Below, piece after piece: positions 17,653 to 25,940 of a stretch of DNA of 64,000 bases. Within the stretch, counting starts at the first letter, position 1; each line of letters opens with the position of its first letter. Under the pieces are notes generated by a model that was not told the DNA's origin, made no database searches, and saw only the letters and a list, made by a program, of their open reading frames with translations. The DNA comes from Streptomyces sp. APSN-46.1. Its GTDB lineage: Bacteria; Actinomycetota; Actinomycetes; Streptomycetales; Streptomycetaceae. The DNA lies in NCBI RefSeq assembly GCF_022815725.1, contig NZ_JALGRF010000001.1:620001-684000 (forward strand), read 5' to 3'. Position numbers and translations under genes: made by a program.

Positions 17653-18276
17653 GTGACCAAGGCCGAGCGCGCACTCGAAACGCGTGAGCGAATCCTCACG
17701 GCCGCGTGCGAAGTGATCGCCGACATCGGTTTCGAGCACGTCAGCATGCGCAAGGTCGCCGAGCACGCCGGTGTCTCGAAGGCCCTGCTGCACTACCACT
17801 TCGACACCCGCGAGAAGCTCTTCGCCGAAGCGATGACGCATTCCTTCGCCAAGACCGGTACGGACACCGGCAGCGAGGACGATTCGCTCCCGGCCGCCGT
17901 CGTCCTGGCCCGGATCGTGCGGAGCATGCTGCCCACGGACGAGGAGCTCCGCCAGGACTGGAAACTCTGGCAGGAGCTGTGGGTGCGCGCCCTGCGCGAC
18001 GGCACGGCCCGGCACCTCGCCGTCGACCTGTACGACCAACTGCACGCGTGGGTCGCCGGAGTCGTCGAACGGGGCATCGCTTCCGGCGAGTTCACCGAAT
18101 GTGACGTCGCCGCGATCAGCACGCTGGTGCTGGCCCTGTGCGACGGCCTCGGCATTCGTCTGATGCTGGAGGACCCCCGGATCGGCCTCACCGCGGCCCA
18201 GTCGACGATCTGGCGGGCGATCGCGCCGGCCCTCGGGATCGACCCGATCTTCCCGGAGGTCTCCCCGGCGGTCTGA
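17653..18276 (+). CDS. TetR-family transcriptional regulator
   Basis: Regulator of 207 residues. The N-terminal helix-turn-helix (about residues 10-55) contains RILTAACEVIADIGFEHVSM and VSKALLHYHFDTREKLF, typical of TetR; the C-terminal ligand/dimer domain is all-helical. A GTG start with GGGGAG upstream is preferred over in-frame starts further 5', whose sequence is Pro/Arg-rich. Likely represses the divergent amine operons by binding the CTGACC palindromes at 10620-10692, being released by a pathway intermediate; this link is inferred from position. Confidence 0.88.
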   Translation: MTKAERALETRERILTAACEVIADIGFEHVSMRKVAEHAGVSKALLHYHFDTREKLFAEAMTHSFAKTGTDTGSEDDSLPAAVVLARIVRSMLPTDEELRQDWKLWQELWVRALRDGTARHLAVDLYDQLHAWVAGVVERGIASGEFTECDVAAISTLVLALCDGLGIRLMLEDPRIGLTAAQSTIWRAIAPALGIDPIFPEVSPAV

Positions 18277-18311
18277 ACGGCGGTCTGAACGGCGCGGGGC
18301 GCCACGGGCGT

Positions 18312-19715
18312 TCACCGGGCACGCGGCCACCCCGTACGACGTCGGGAGGCGCGCGGCCCGCGCCCGGACGGCAGGGGTGGAGCGAGCCCGAAGACCACGG
18401 TGATCTGCGCGCCGCCGCGGGGCCCGCGGGCGATGCGCACCGAGCCGCCGGTGACGGACCCGGCCCTGCGGGCGATGTCGAGGCCGAGCCCCGAGGAGCC
18501 GGTGCTGCTCCCTCGGGAGAGGGCCCGGTCCGGTTCGGGGATGCCCGGACCGGCGTCCTCCACGACCAGTTCCACGGCCTGGGCGGTACGGGCGACGCGG
18601 ACGCCGAACGGGGTGCCGGGCGGGGTGTGCCGGAAGACATTGCCGATGAGCGCGTCCACCACGGCGGCGACGTCGTCGTCGGACAGGCTGACGGCCGCGG
18701 GCTCCTGAGTGAGGTCGAGAGAGCAGGGACGGTTCTGCTGCTCCGCCAGGACCGCCCAGAAGGCGGTCCGGCGGCGCACGACGTCGGCTGCCTCGCAGCG
18801 GGGTCCGGACGGTCTCGGGCTCGTGGCGTGGTGGCCCGTGCCCGCTTCCGTGCCGAGCATGCCCTGGCCCATCGGGCCCACGGCGAGCGGGGTGCGGGCC
18901 GCGGTGATGATGGCCTGGAGTTCCGTTTCCAGTGCGCACACGGCGGCCTCGACCCTGGCCGACTCCGGTGAGCCGGCCATGCGTTCCGATGCCAGGTGCA
19001 GGGCGGTCAGCGGGGTGCGCAGCCGGTGGGACAGGTCGGCGACCAGTTCGCGTTCGACGGCGAGCAGCTCGGTCATCCGGTGGGCCATGGTGTTGAAGGC
19101 GATGCCCGCCTCGCGCAGTTCCCTGGGTCCCATGGGGTCCACGCGGGCGTCCAGATTGCCTTGGCCCAGGGCCTGGGAGGCGTGGGCGAGCCTCTTGGAG
19201 GACCTGACGACCTTCGCTCCGAGGCGGTCGGCGACCAGTACGGAACCGCCGACCAGCCCCACGGCGAGGAGGAGCATGACCGCCCAGGAGGCCTTGACCC
19301 CCCGGGTCAGCTCCTGCTCGGGGACGAAGTTCTCGATGACGGCGACCCGGTCGCCGGGCAGGACCACCGGCTGCAGGCATATCCAGCCGCCGGGAATCCC
19401 CTGCGAGATGGACTCGCGGCCCTGCTGGGCCCGTTCGAGCAGCGCCGCGGGGGCTCGGGAGCTGCCGAGGGCGGGGGCGTCCGGCAGGTGGACGACCACG
19501 TGCTCGGCCGCGTCCAGGCTGGCGGCGGATTCCCGCAGGGCGGACGGATCCGTGGTCAGCGTCAGTACGGGGGCCAGGGCGGCGGCCCGCTGCTCGGCGG
19601 CGGTGACGCTCTGCTCCTTGACCAGCGACATCACCAGTGCGGCCAGCGGTATGAGGAAGGAGAGGGCGACCATGGACGTGACGGCGAGCGCCACTCCGGC
19701 CAGGGAGCGTCTCAC
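18312..19715 (-). CDS. Sensor histidine kinase
   Basis: Membrane kinase of 467 residues. Two membrane spans (about 10-32 and 142-163) flank an extracytoplasmic sensor of about 110 residues containing a lone cysteine (GGWICLQP), followed by HAMP (164-216), HisKA with LVADLSHRLRTPLTAL (phospho-His230) and an ATPase domain with VDALIGNVFRHTP and GLGLDIARR boxes. Overlaps the response-regulator gene by 4 bases. Downstream of envelope thiol-disulphide genes, so it probably senses envelope redox or protein-folding state. The C-terminal 40 residues are Arg/Gly-rich. Confidence 0.9.
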   Translation of the reverse strand: MRRSLAGVALAVTSMVALSFLIPLAALVMSLVKEQSVTAAEQRAAALAPVLTLTTDPSALRESAASLDAAEHVVVHLPDAPALGSSRAPAALLERAQQGRESISQGIPGGWICLQPVVLPGDRVAVIENFVPEQELTRGVKASWAVMLLLAVGLVGGSVLVADRLGAKVVRSSKRLAHASQALGQGNLDARVDPMGPRELREAGIAFNTMAHRMTELLAVERELVADLSHRLRTPLTALHLASERMAGSPESARVEAAVCALETELQAIITAARTPLAVGPMGQGMLGTEAGTGHHATSPRPSGPRCEAADVVRRRTAFWAVLAEQQNRPCSLDLTQEPAAVSLSDDDVAAVVDALIGNVFRHTPPGTPFGVRVARTAQAVELVVEDAGPGIPEPDRALSRGSSTGSSGLGLDIARRAGSVTGGSVRIARGPRGGAQITVVFGLAPPLPSGRGPRASRRRTGWPRAR

Positions 19716-20449
19716 CGAGGCGCCACCAGCTTGATGCCGACGCCGCGGACGGTCAGCAGGTAGCGCGGGGCGGCCGCGCGTTCGCCGAGCTTGCGGCGCA
19801 GCGACGACAGGTGTACGTCGACGGTCTGGTCGTCGACGTACGGCTCGCGCCAGACCTCGGTCAGCAGCCGCCGCTTGGAGACGACCTGGCCGGTGTGGTG
19901 GGCGAGGAACGCCAGGAGGTCGAACTCGCGGCGGGTGAGTCGGAGCTCGCGGCCGGACAGGTACGCGGTGCGCGCGCCGGGGTCCACCGCGAGCTCGCCC
20001 ACGGTGGTGGGGCGCAACGGTTCGGCCGCCGCTGCCGTCCGCGACCCCTGGGCGGCGTGCGAGGCATGGGCGGGCGGAAGGTGGCTGGTGCGCCTCAGGA
20101 CCGCGGAGAGGCGTGCGATCAGTTGTCCTCCGGAGAAGGGTTTGACCAGGTAGTCGTCGGCGCCCGCGTTGAGGAGCTTGATGATTTCCGTTTCGTCGTC
20201 GCGGGCGGTGGCCACCAGTACGGGAACGGAGGAAATGCCCCGGATCATGCGCAGTGCGTCTCCTCCGTCCAGATCGGGCAGTCCCAGGTCGAGGACGACG
20301 GCGTCGACGGGCATCTGGGTGACCTCGCGCAGGGCGCCGAACCCGTCACCCGTGCTGCGTACGGCATACCCGTGCTCCGCCAGGACTTCGATCAGTGACT
20401 GGCGGATGCTGGGGTCGTCTTCCACGACCAGGATGCTGGGCATGGGCAC
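19712..20449 (-). CDS. OmpR-family response regulator
   Basis: Response regulator of 245 residues. Receiver domain with acidic pair E10-D11-D12, phospho-acceptor Asp54 in VVLDLGLPD and Lys103 in VKPF; C-terminal winged helix from about 150 with RELRLTRREFDLLAFLA and VDVHLSSLRRKL. Between them is a Ser/Ala-rich linker. The start is preceded by AAGGTG. Cotranscribed with the kinase. Probable target sites are the paired 11-bp repeats described upstream of the thioredoxin and CAP-domain genes. Confidence 0.9.
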   Translation of the reverse strand: MPMPSILVVEDDPSIRQSLIEVLAEHGYAVRSTGDGFGALREVTQMPVDAVVLDLGLPDLDGGDALRMIRGISSVPVLVATARDDETEIIKLLNAGADDYLVKPFSGGQLIARLSAVLRRTSHLPPAHASHAAQGSRTAAAAEPLRPTTVGELAVDPGARTAYLSGRELRLTRREFDLLAFLAHHTGQVVSKRRLLTEVWREPYVDDQTVDVHLSSLRRKLGERAAAPRYLLTVRGVGIKLVAPR

Positions 20450-20470
20450 ACCTTAGGTGAACGCCAGTTC

Positions 20471-21031
20471 CTAGTGGGCGCCGAAGGCCGGGCCCTCGTC
20501 GGTGAGGCGCAGGTGGACGGGGTGGTCGGCGACCGGGATGGTGCAGCCTTCTTCCGAGCTGCAGCTCGCGTACCCGAGCAGTACCGTCGCCTCCCCGTTG
20601 CCGTCCGCGCGGATGGGAAGTGTGGTGGTGACGGGGCCGTCCGGGTAGACGGGGACCGGGGCGTCGACGCCCGGCACGCTGATCGTCCGTACGTCCGCGG
20701 CGGCCGTCAGCTTCCCGTCGGCCCGCAGGACCCCGGTGACGTCCATCGCGGTCGGCCGGCCCACGCCCTCGATTCCGGTGGCCGGCAGGTCGGTGCTGTA
20801 GAGGTGGAACCCCTTCTCCTCGGGGGTGAAGACCGCGGTCAGGGTGCCCTGCGGCGGATGCCAGTCGGAGACCGAGAGCGTGACGGTGACCCCGTTCTCG
20901 GTGAAGCTCGTCGTGGGCGAGGAAGCGCTCTTGGCGGGCTGCTCGCCGCATGCCGCGAGCGCGGCCAGGGAGAGGAGGGCGGCCGCGAGGCGGGCCTTGC
21001 GGGAGTGCCTCACGTACTCGAAAACGTTCAT
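20471..21031 (-). CDS. DsbD-alpha-like lipoprotein
   Basis: Secreted lipoprotein of 186 residues, signal segment with lipobox LAALAAC. The mature domain has GFHLYSTDLPATG and, near the C-terminus, CSSEEGCTIPVADHPV, matching the immunoglobulin-like thiol:disulphide exchange domain found at the N-terminus of DsbD/ScsB, with a cysteine pair C-x5-C. In DsbD this domain passes electrons from the membrane CcdA-like part to envelope partners; here it is a separate polypeptide next to ccdA. Confidence 0.75.
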   Translation of the reverse strand: MNVFEYVRHSRKARLAAALLSLAALAACGEQPAKSASSPTTSFTENGVTVTLSVSDWHPPQGTLTAVFTPEEKGFHLYSTDLPATGIEGVGRPTAMDVTGVLRADGKLTAAADVRTISVPGVDAPVPVYPDGPVTTTLPIRADGNGEATVLLGYASCSSEEGCTIPVADHPVHLRLTDEGPAFGAH

Positions 21032-21083
21032 CTGTGCCTCTGTATCAGGGGAAATGAGGAGGGGTCAGGGGTGAGCGCCGTCC

Positions 21084-21884
21084 CTAGACGGCTGTGGTGA
21101 ACTCCGCGCTCCACAACTGGAGCCGGTACACCAGGTCGTTCCACGCTCCGGTGGCCAGTAGCACGCCGACGAGGACGAGCATCCCGCCGCCGATCCGCAG
21201 GACCCACTGGTAGTGCCGTTTGACCAGGCCGAAGGCGCCCAGGGCCCGGCGGAAGGCCAGCGCGGCGAGGACGAACGGCAGGCCCAGCCCGAGGCAGTAG
21301 GCCGCCATCAGCAGGGCCCCGCGGGCCGCGCTCGCCTCGCTCCAGGCGAGCGCCTGTACGGCGGCCAGCGTCGGGCCGATGCACGGGGTCCACCCGACCG
21401 CGAACACCGCCCCCAGCGCGGGCGCGCCCGCCAGTCCGAGCACGGGCCGCCGGTGGCTGCGGAACTCCCGCTGCGTGAAGCCCGGCAGGAATCCCATGAA
21501 GGACAGCCCCATCAGCACGGTGAAGACGCCGAGCACCTGGGTGACCACCGTCTGGTGGGCCAGCAGGCTGCGGCCGAAATACCCGAACAGGGCGCCTCCG
21601 GAGACGAGGACTGCCGTGAAGCCCAGGACGAACAGCACGGCGCCGGCTGCCATCCGGCTGCGCTGCCCGCCGCGGGCGTCCGCCAGGTCGGAGACCGACA
21701 GGCTGGTCACGTAGCTGAGGTAGCCCGGCACGAGCGGCAGTACGCACGGCGAGAGGAAGGAGACGAGTCCCGCGACAAACGCCACGGGGGCGGCGACGGC
21801 CAACGTCCCGTGGAGGAGGGAGGGGGCGGCGTCGGCGGCGGCGAGGGCCACGCCGGTGAGCGCCACGCCGGTGAGCGCCGTCAT
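21084..21884 (-). CDS. ccdA: CcdA-type thiol-disulphide transmembrane transporter
   Basis: Integral membrane protein of 266 residues with six or more spans, typical length for CcdA. The conserved cysteines are in FLSPCVLPLVPGYLSY and GWTPCIGP, which carry reducing power from cytoplasmic thioredoxin across the membrane. Overlaps the TlpA-like gene by 4 bases. Works with the adjacent thioredoxin-like lipoproteins in cytochrome c maturation or general envelope disulphide reduction; no other cytochrome c genes are here, so the redox role is favoured. Confidence 0.9.
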   Translation of the reverse strand: MTALTGVALTGVALAAADAAPSLLHGTLAVAAPVAFVAGLVSFLSPCVLPLVPGYLSYVTSLSVSDLADARGGQRSRMAAGAVLFVLGFTAVLVSGGALFGYFGRSLLAHQTVVTQVLGVFTVLMGLSFMGFLPGFTQREFRSHRRPVLGLAGAPALGAVFAVGWTPCIGPTLAAVQALAWSEASAARGALLMAAYCLGLGLPFVLAALAFRRALGAFGLVKRHYQWVLRIGGGMLVLVGVLLATGAWNDLVYRLQLWSAEFTTAV

Positions 21885-22510
21885 GACGTCTCCTCCGCGA
21901 CGCGGGCGAGCAGGGGTCTCAGTTCCTCGTCGGTGACCGCGCCCCCGATGCTGACGGCGATCCGGCCGTGGCGGTCGATCACCAGGGTCGAGGGGATGGT
22001 CTGCGGGTTGAGGAGCGCGGGAGGAAAGCGGAGCAGGAGCTCGCCGGTGGGGTCGTGGAGGCTGGGGAATCCCACGCCGTGCGCGCGTACGAAGGACCGC
22101 GCCGCTGCGCGGTCCCGGTCGCGGGTGTTGATCCCGAGGAACCGGACGCCCTGGGCCCTGGTCTGCCCGCTGAGCCGCTCAAGGTCATCGGCCTCCGCCC
22201 GGCAGGGCCCGCACCACGATCCCCAGACGTTGAGGACGACGACCTGGCCCCGGAACTCGGCAAGGCTGACCGGCTTTCCGTCCAGGTCGGCGCCCGCCAG
22301 CGCGGGCGCGGCCGACCGGGCGCCGGAGTCCACGACCACGGCCGCGGACCCGGCCCTGACCGCGGCGCTCGCCGGGCCGGGCGGCGCCCCGCGTCCGCCG
22401 CCGCCGTCGCCGTCGGACGCGGCGCCGGCGGCGGCGTAGAGGCAGCCGGCGACCGCCACCGCGAGGCCGGCACCGGCCAGGGCGGTGGGTCGCGGTACCG
22501 GTCGTCTCAT
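21881..22510 (-). CDS. TlpA-like thioredoxin-fold lipoprotein/secreted protein
   Basis: Protein of 209 residues with a signal anchor (LAVAVAGCLYAAAG; a lipobox-like AVAGC is present) and a thioredoxin/AhpC-TSA fold carrying the active site WCGPC in VVLNVWGSWCGPC. The end TLVIDRHGRIA holds the usual cis-Pro strand region. Start ATG 22510 overlaps the stop of the upstream thioredoxin gene. Acts outside the membrane, reduced by CcdA, on disulphides of secreted or haem-binding proteins. Confidence 0.88.
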   Translation of the reverse strand: MRRPVPRPTALAGAGLAVAVAGCLYAAAGAASDGDGGGGRGAPPGPASAAVRAGSAAVVVDSGARSAAPALAGADLDGKPVSLAEFRGQVVVLNVWGSWCGPCRAEADDLERLSGQTRAQGVRFLGINTRDRDRAAARSFVRAHGVGFPSLHDPTGELLLRFPPALLNPQTIPSTLVIDRHGRIAVSIGGAVTDEELRPLLARVAEETS

Positions 22511-23289
22511 GACGCCCACTGGCGGAGGAAGGAGTTGATGCCGTCCGAGGTCAGGGCGGGATTGCCGGTGGCGTGGGTGTCGGTGCGCACCGTGCCGGAC
22601 GGCGAGACGACGATCAGGACGGGCATCTTGTAACTGCCGCCCGAAGGACTGTACTTGCGCAGGAGCGCGGAGTTGGCGGAGCTGTTGCCGCCGATGTCGA
22701 CCTTGACCAGGTGGTACGAGGCCCCGAGGATCGATGCCGTCTGCGGCTGGGCGAACACCTTGTCGGCCGCCTTGCAGTTGCCGCACCAGTTGGCGCCGAA
22801 GTCGAGCAGCACCATCCGCCCGTCGGCCTTGGCCGCGCGCAGCGCCGCGTCGATCTGCTTCTGCGCGTCGGCCGAACTGTCGTAGCCGGGCCCGGGTATC
22901 CGGGCCGGGGTGGGCGCGGCGGAGGTACGGGACGGCTTGGGGGCGGGCTTGGCGGTCTGGGCGCGCGAGGGGGTCGGCGAGGAGCCGGCCGGGATGGTGG
23001 CGGACGGGGTGGTGGCGGACGCCGACGGCGTGGCGGAAGCGGTCGGGGACGCCTCGGCGGACGCGGACTCCGTCCCGGCCGGGAGGGTCTGCGACGGCTG
23101 TCCGGCCGTGGTCGGCGCGGCAGCGCCGGTGGGCTTGGTGGGCTGGGTGGACGGGCCGCACGCGGCGGTCAGCCCGGCGGCGACCACGGCCGCGGCCACC
23201 AGGGGCAGCCGCACGCCCAGGGGCGTGGCGGAGCGGGGGCGCGTCGTGAGGCGGGCGGCACGGACGGGTCGGAGTATGCGAGAAGTCAT
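22507..23289 (-). CDS. Lipoprotein thioredoxin (DsbD-gamma/Trx-like)
   Basis: Protein of 260 residues: lipoprotein signal with LTAAC, a 90-residue Thr/Ser/Pro/Ala-rich wall-spanning linker, then a thioredoxin domain with active site WCGNC (LLDFGANWCGNC) as in DsbD C-terminal domains. First gene of the thiol-redox operon. The ATG at 23289 with GGGGTG upstream is preferred to one 7 codons earlier that lacks a ribosome site. About 200 bp upstream is a paired-repeat motif shared with another gene of the region. Confidence 0.87.
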   Translation of the reverse strand: MTSRILRPVRAARLTTRPRSATPLGVRLPLVAAAVVAAGLTAACGPSTQPTKPTGAAAPTTAGQPSQTLPAGTESASAEASPTASATPSASATTPSATIPAGSSPTPSRAQTAKPAPKPSRTSAAPTPARIPGPGYDSSADAQKQIDAALRAAKADGRMVLLDFGANWCGNCKAADKVFAQPQTASILGASYHLVKVDIGGNSSANSALLRKYSPSGGSYKMPVLIVVSPSGTVRTDTHATGNPALTSDGINSFLRQWAS

Positions 23290-23485
23290 GGCGAAGACAC
23301 CCCAAGGCATGGTTCGGGTTCGGACTACGGGAACGGCGAAGCGCCTTCTCGGATCGGTGAAACCGATGGCGCGACGGCTCGATGGCTCGATGGGTCGCCG
23401 GGGCAGTCATGCCCGGGCGCCGAAGGCCGCTCGGCTGACGCGAGCATAGGACCGCTGGGGGCCGCCAGAACCGTGTGGGCGTGAT

Positions 23486-23507
23486 CTTGAGGTTCCCCTA
23501 AGGAACA
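23486..23507. promoter_or_regulatory. Putative OmpR-type direct-repeat operator (copy 1)
   Basis: Two adjacent 11-bp units, CTTGAGGTTCC and CCTAAGGAACA, lie upstream of the thioredoxin gene. The same arrangement (CTTCAAGGTCC, CTTAAGGAAGC) occurs at 25313. An 11-bp pitch is the usual spacing of half-sites for OmpR-family regulators. Confidence 0.5.
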
Positions 23508-23623
23508 GCTCACCTTCCGCTTCACCGGAACTCGGGCGTATGAGCGCATACATGGGGGTGAAACCCGCAAAAGGGATCAGGGGATTGAGTAGTGCGTGCG
23601 GAGCGGCCGCAGCGGCCAGGCCG

Positions 23624-24202
23624 TCAGAAGGACGTCTCGCGGACGCTGGCCTTCGCCGAGGGGGTGATCGTCGCCGTGATGACCGAGCGGTGGTCCGCGC
23701 TGGTGAACGTGACGGTCAGGGTGTCGTCCGCGGTCTGTGAGGTGCTGGCCTTGTACCCGCGGCTGGGTATCGCGGAGATCAGGCACACGCCGCGGCTGCC
23801 GTAGCGCACGGTGGCCTTGCCGCCCTGCGAGGGGACGGTGTGCAGGCCCGGTCCGCCCTCGTCGCAGTCGACGGGTGGTTTGGGTGCTGTCGTCCGAGGG
23901 GTTCCCGTCGAGGCCTTCACGGGGGTGGGCGTCGAAGCCGGAGGTGACGGTCGCTCGGTCGCGGCGGGCGAGCCGCCGGGGGTGGCGCTCGGGGACTGCG
24001 GGCTCAGGGACTGCGGGCTCGGTGACTGGCCATCCGCCGCCTGCCAGGCCGGCGGCGTGTCGAAGACCATGGGGGCGGACCGCGCGACCGGAGGCGTATG
24101 CCTGGTCGAGCCGACCACGAACTGGACCGTGACGAGCACGGCGGTCACGCTGGTGGCCGTGCACGACAGCCAAATGAGCAGGTAGCGCGGAATTCGGGGC
24201 AC
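23624..24202 (-). CDS. Membrane-anchored secreted hypothetical protein
   Basis: Protein of 192 residues starting at GTG. One N-terminal membrane span (LLIWLSCTATSVTAVLVTVQF), a Ser/Pro/Thr-rich linker with QSPSPQSLSPQSPS, and a small C-terminal extracellular domain of about 90 residues with two cysteines (DCDEGG and GVCLIS) probably forming a disulphide. The family is not recognised. Lies between CAP-domain and thioredoxin genes on the same strand, fitting an envelope role. Confidence 0.65.
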   Translation of the reverse strand: MPRIPRYLLIWLSCTATSVTAVLVTVQFVVGSTRHTPPVARSAPMVFDTPPAWQAADGQSPSPQSLSPQSPSATPGGSPAATERPSPPASTPTPVKASTGTPRTTAPKPPVDCDEGGPGLHTVPSQGGKATVRYGSRGVCLISAIPSRGYKASTSQTADDTLTVTFTSADHRSVITATITPSAKASVRETSF

Positions 24203-24340
24203 GGCCCCATAGTGGCCGACGCGCGGGGCGGCCCGTCACCGCCTCCCCCGTAACGGACACGGCCTGCCGCCCGGTGCCGGATCCGCGGGTGAACGCCGAC
24301 GTCCTCCTGGCCCGCGTACGGGTCGGAGGACGTGTGCCGG

Positions 24341-24358
24341 GCCCCGCGGGCGCGGGGC
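24341..24358. terminator. GC hairpin after CAP-domain gene
   Basis: GCCCCGCG-GG-CGCGGGGC, a perfect 8-bp stem, 35 bases beyond the CAP gene stop. No T-run follows, so termination is possible but unproven. Confidence 0.4.
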
Positions 24359-24392
24359 GGGGGCGGGGCGGGGTGAGGCGGGGTGAGGGTTC

Positions 24393-25226
24393 CTACTTCG
24401 GCGTTCCGAAGTTCTGCGTCCACCAGGGGCCGCCGTCGCCCTTGTGGAGGCCTATGCCGATCTCCCGGAAGTCGCAGTTGAGGATGTTGGCCTTGTGGCC
24501 GGGGCTGTTCATCCACGCGTTCATGACCGCGGCGGCGTCCGCCTGGCCCCGGGCTATGTTCTCGCCCAGGCGGGACCAGCCGTATCCGGCGGCTTCCACG
24601 CGGGTGGTCATGGTGGACCCGTCGGGTCCGGTGTGGGACATGACGCCGCTGCGGGCCATGGTGTCGCTGTACGCCCGTGCCGCGGCGCTCAACTTGGCGT
24701 TCGCGGTCAGCGCACCGCACCCGGCCGCGGCCCGCTCCTTGTTGACCAGGGCGAGAACCGCGGACTCCGCCCCGGACTCGCCGGAGGAGCCGCCCGGACC
24801 ACCGGAACCGCCGTCGGTGGTCGCGGCGGGCGTACGGGAGGGCTTGACGGGCTGGGCGGGCTTGGCGGCCCGGGTCGACGCCGAGGTGGCCGGGCGGCTC
24901 TCCGCCGCCGACTTCGTGGGAGCGGCGGATCCCGTGGCGTCGGCGGCGGGCGTCGCGGACGGCATCACGCCGGTCGCGGACGCGGCGTCGGCGGAGCGTG
25001 TGGGGTCGGCGGGAGAAGGGGTTGCCGTCGCCTCCTCGCCACCGGAGCCCGCCGCCCCGGACCTCGGTCCGCTCGCGCGTACGCCGTCGTCGGAGTCGGC
25101 CACCGCGACCCCGACCGCCACCGCCGCGGCCGCCGCGGTGAGGGACAGCACGATGCGCGTGCGCACCGTCTTCTTCCGCCGCGCCTCGACGCGGGACGGG
25201 GTTCCGGGAGTTCGGCTGCGGCTCAT
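24393..25226 (-). CDS. Secreted CAP-domain (SCP/PR1) protein
   Basis: Protein of 277 residues. Basic N-terminus and one membrane span (about 24-45), then a 100-residue Ala/Ser/Thr-rich linker, then a CAP domain with LVNKERAAAGCGAL, MARSGVMSHTGPDG, LGENIARGQ and WMNSPGHKANIL, the family signatures including the two histidines of the CAP cavity. Start chosen at ATG 25226 with GAGAGGTG upstream; more upstream in-frame codons include the operator region. Secreted CAP proteins in actinomycetes are of unknown biochemical role, often calcium-linked. Confidence 0.85.
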   Translation of the reverse strand: MSRSRTPGTPSRVEARRKKTVRTRIVLSLTAAAAAVAVGVAVADSDDGVRASGPRSGAAGSGGEEATATPSPADPTRSADAASATGVMPSATPAADATGSAAPTKSAAESRPATSASTRAAKPAQPVKPSRTPAATTDGGSGGPGGSSGESGAESAVLALVNKERAAAGCGALTANAKLSAAARAYSDTMARSGVMSHTGPDGSTMTTRVEAAGYGWSRLGENIARGQADAAAVMNAWMNSPGHKANILNCDFREIGIGLHKGDGGPWWTQNFGTPK

Positions 25227-25312
25227 GCCTGTGGCACCTCTCAGCAAGAAGGGGAGGACGGGTCCCCCGAGCCTAGGGTGGTGACCAGCGAAAACGGCTC
25301 CCCGGAGGTGTT

Positions 25313-25334
25313 CTTCAAGGTCCCTTAAGGAAGC
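25313..25334. promoter_or_regulatory. Putative OmpR-type direct-repeat operator (copy 2)
   Basis: CTTCAAGGTCC followed directly by CTTAAGGAAGC, about 90 bp upstream of the CAP-domain gene; 11-bp pitch and sequence match the copy at 23486-23507. Confidence 0.5.
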
Positions 25335-25412
25335 CCGCAGGGTCGGCACAGGATTGGGCCGCGGTGGCTGTTCACACCGGGCGGCGCGTCGTGCACAGCA
25401 GTGGCGCCCCAG

Positions 25413-25784
25413 TCAGAGGTCGACGCGATGCTCGGCGGCCGATGGGTCATCGACGGAGCCGTAGCGCAAGACGACGTGCGCCGGGCGGAACGGCAGGTCG
25501 TTCAGGATGGGTGCCATGACAGCGAAGAGTGCGTCGGCGTCCGGTCCGTAGGCGTAGAGGACCACCTCGCCTCCTCCGTACTCGTTTCCGTCGAACTCGC
25601 CCACGTCGGCTTGCTCGATCGCCTCGGTCAGCAGGGACTGGGCCTGGCGGACGACCTCCCGTTGGCCTGGCTCGCCGAGGCCGTCATCGGCCAGTCGAAA
25701 GTGAGCGATGACGGCATGCTCAACGTCGGTTTCTGCTTCGTCTGTGTCGGCCATGCGGGAAACGATCTCATCCCGGACCGACAT
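25413..25784 (-). CDS. Small hypothetical acidic protein
   Basis: About 123 residues, acidic (VEHAVIAHFRLADDGLGEP, EQADVGEFDGNEYGGGEV), no signal or membrane segment. Predicted alpha-beta fold with VVLYAYGPDADALFAVMAP. I do not recognise the family; proteins of this shape are seen near peptidase inhibitors and immunity genes but nothing here proves it. Start could be the ATG at 25754 instead (10 codons shorter). Monocistronic. Confidence 0.6.
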   Translation of the reverse strand: MSVRDEIVSRMADTDEAETDVEHAVIAHFRLADDGLGEPGQREVVRQAQSLLTEAIEQADVGEFDGNEYGGGEVVLYAYGPDADALFAVMAPILNDLPFRPAHVVLRYGSVDDPSAAEHRVDL

Positions 25785-25940
25785 CCTCGCCAGCCTGGCT
25801 CTCCGGGACGCGGCCCTAGGGCGTGCGTGTTGCGTGTATGGAGTCGTGATCACGGGAAGGGGCGGAGGCAGCAGGGGCGGGAATGTTCCGGTGGGCCGCC
25901 TCGTTCACCCCCCGTCCACGTCGCTATCCCTGGGAGCATC

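Noticed and set aside
18312-20449. Calling the two-component system CutRS
   Set aside because: CutRS is linked to secretion stress, but neither its gene context nor its sensor cysteine pair can be confirmed here, so the genes are left unnamed.
23624-23660. Terminator hairpin at the end of the 23624 gene
   Set aside because: Short GGCCGC/GCGGCC stem without usable loop or T-run; too weak.
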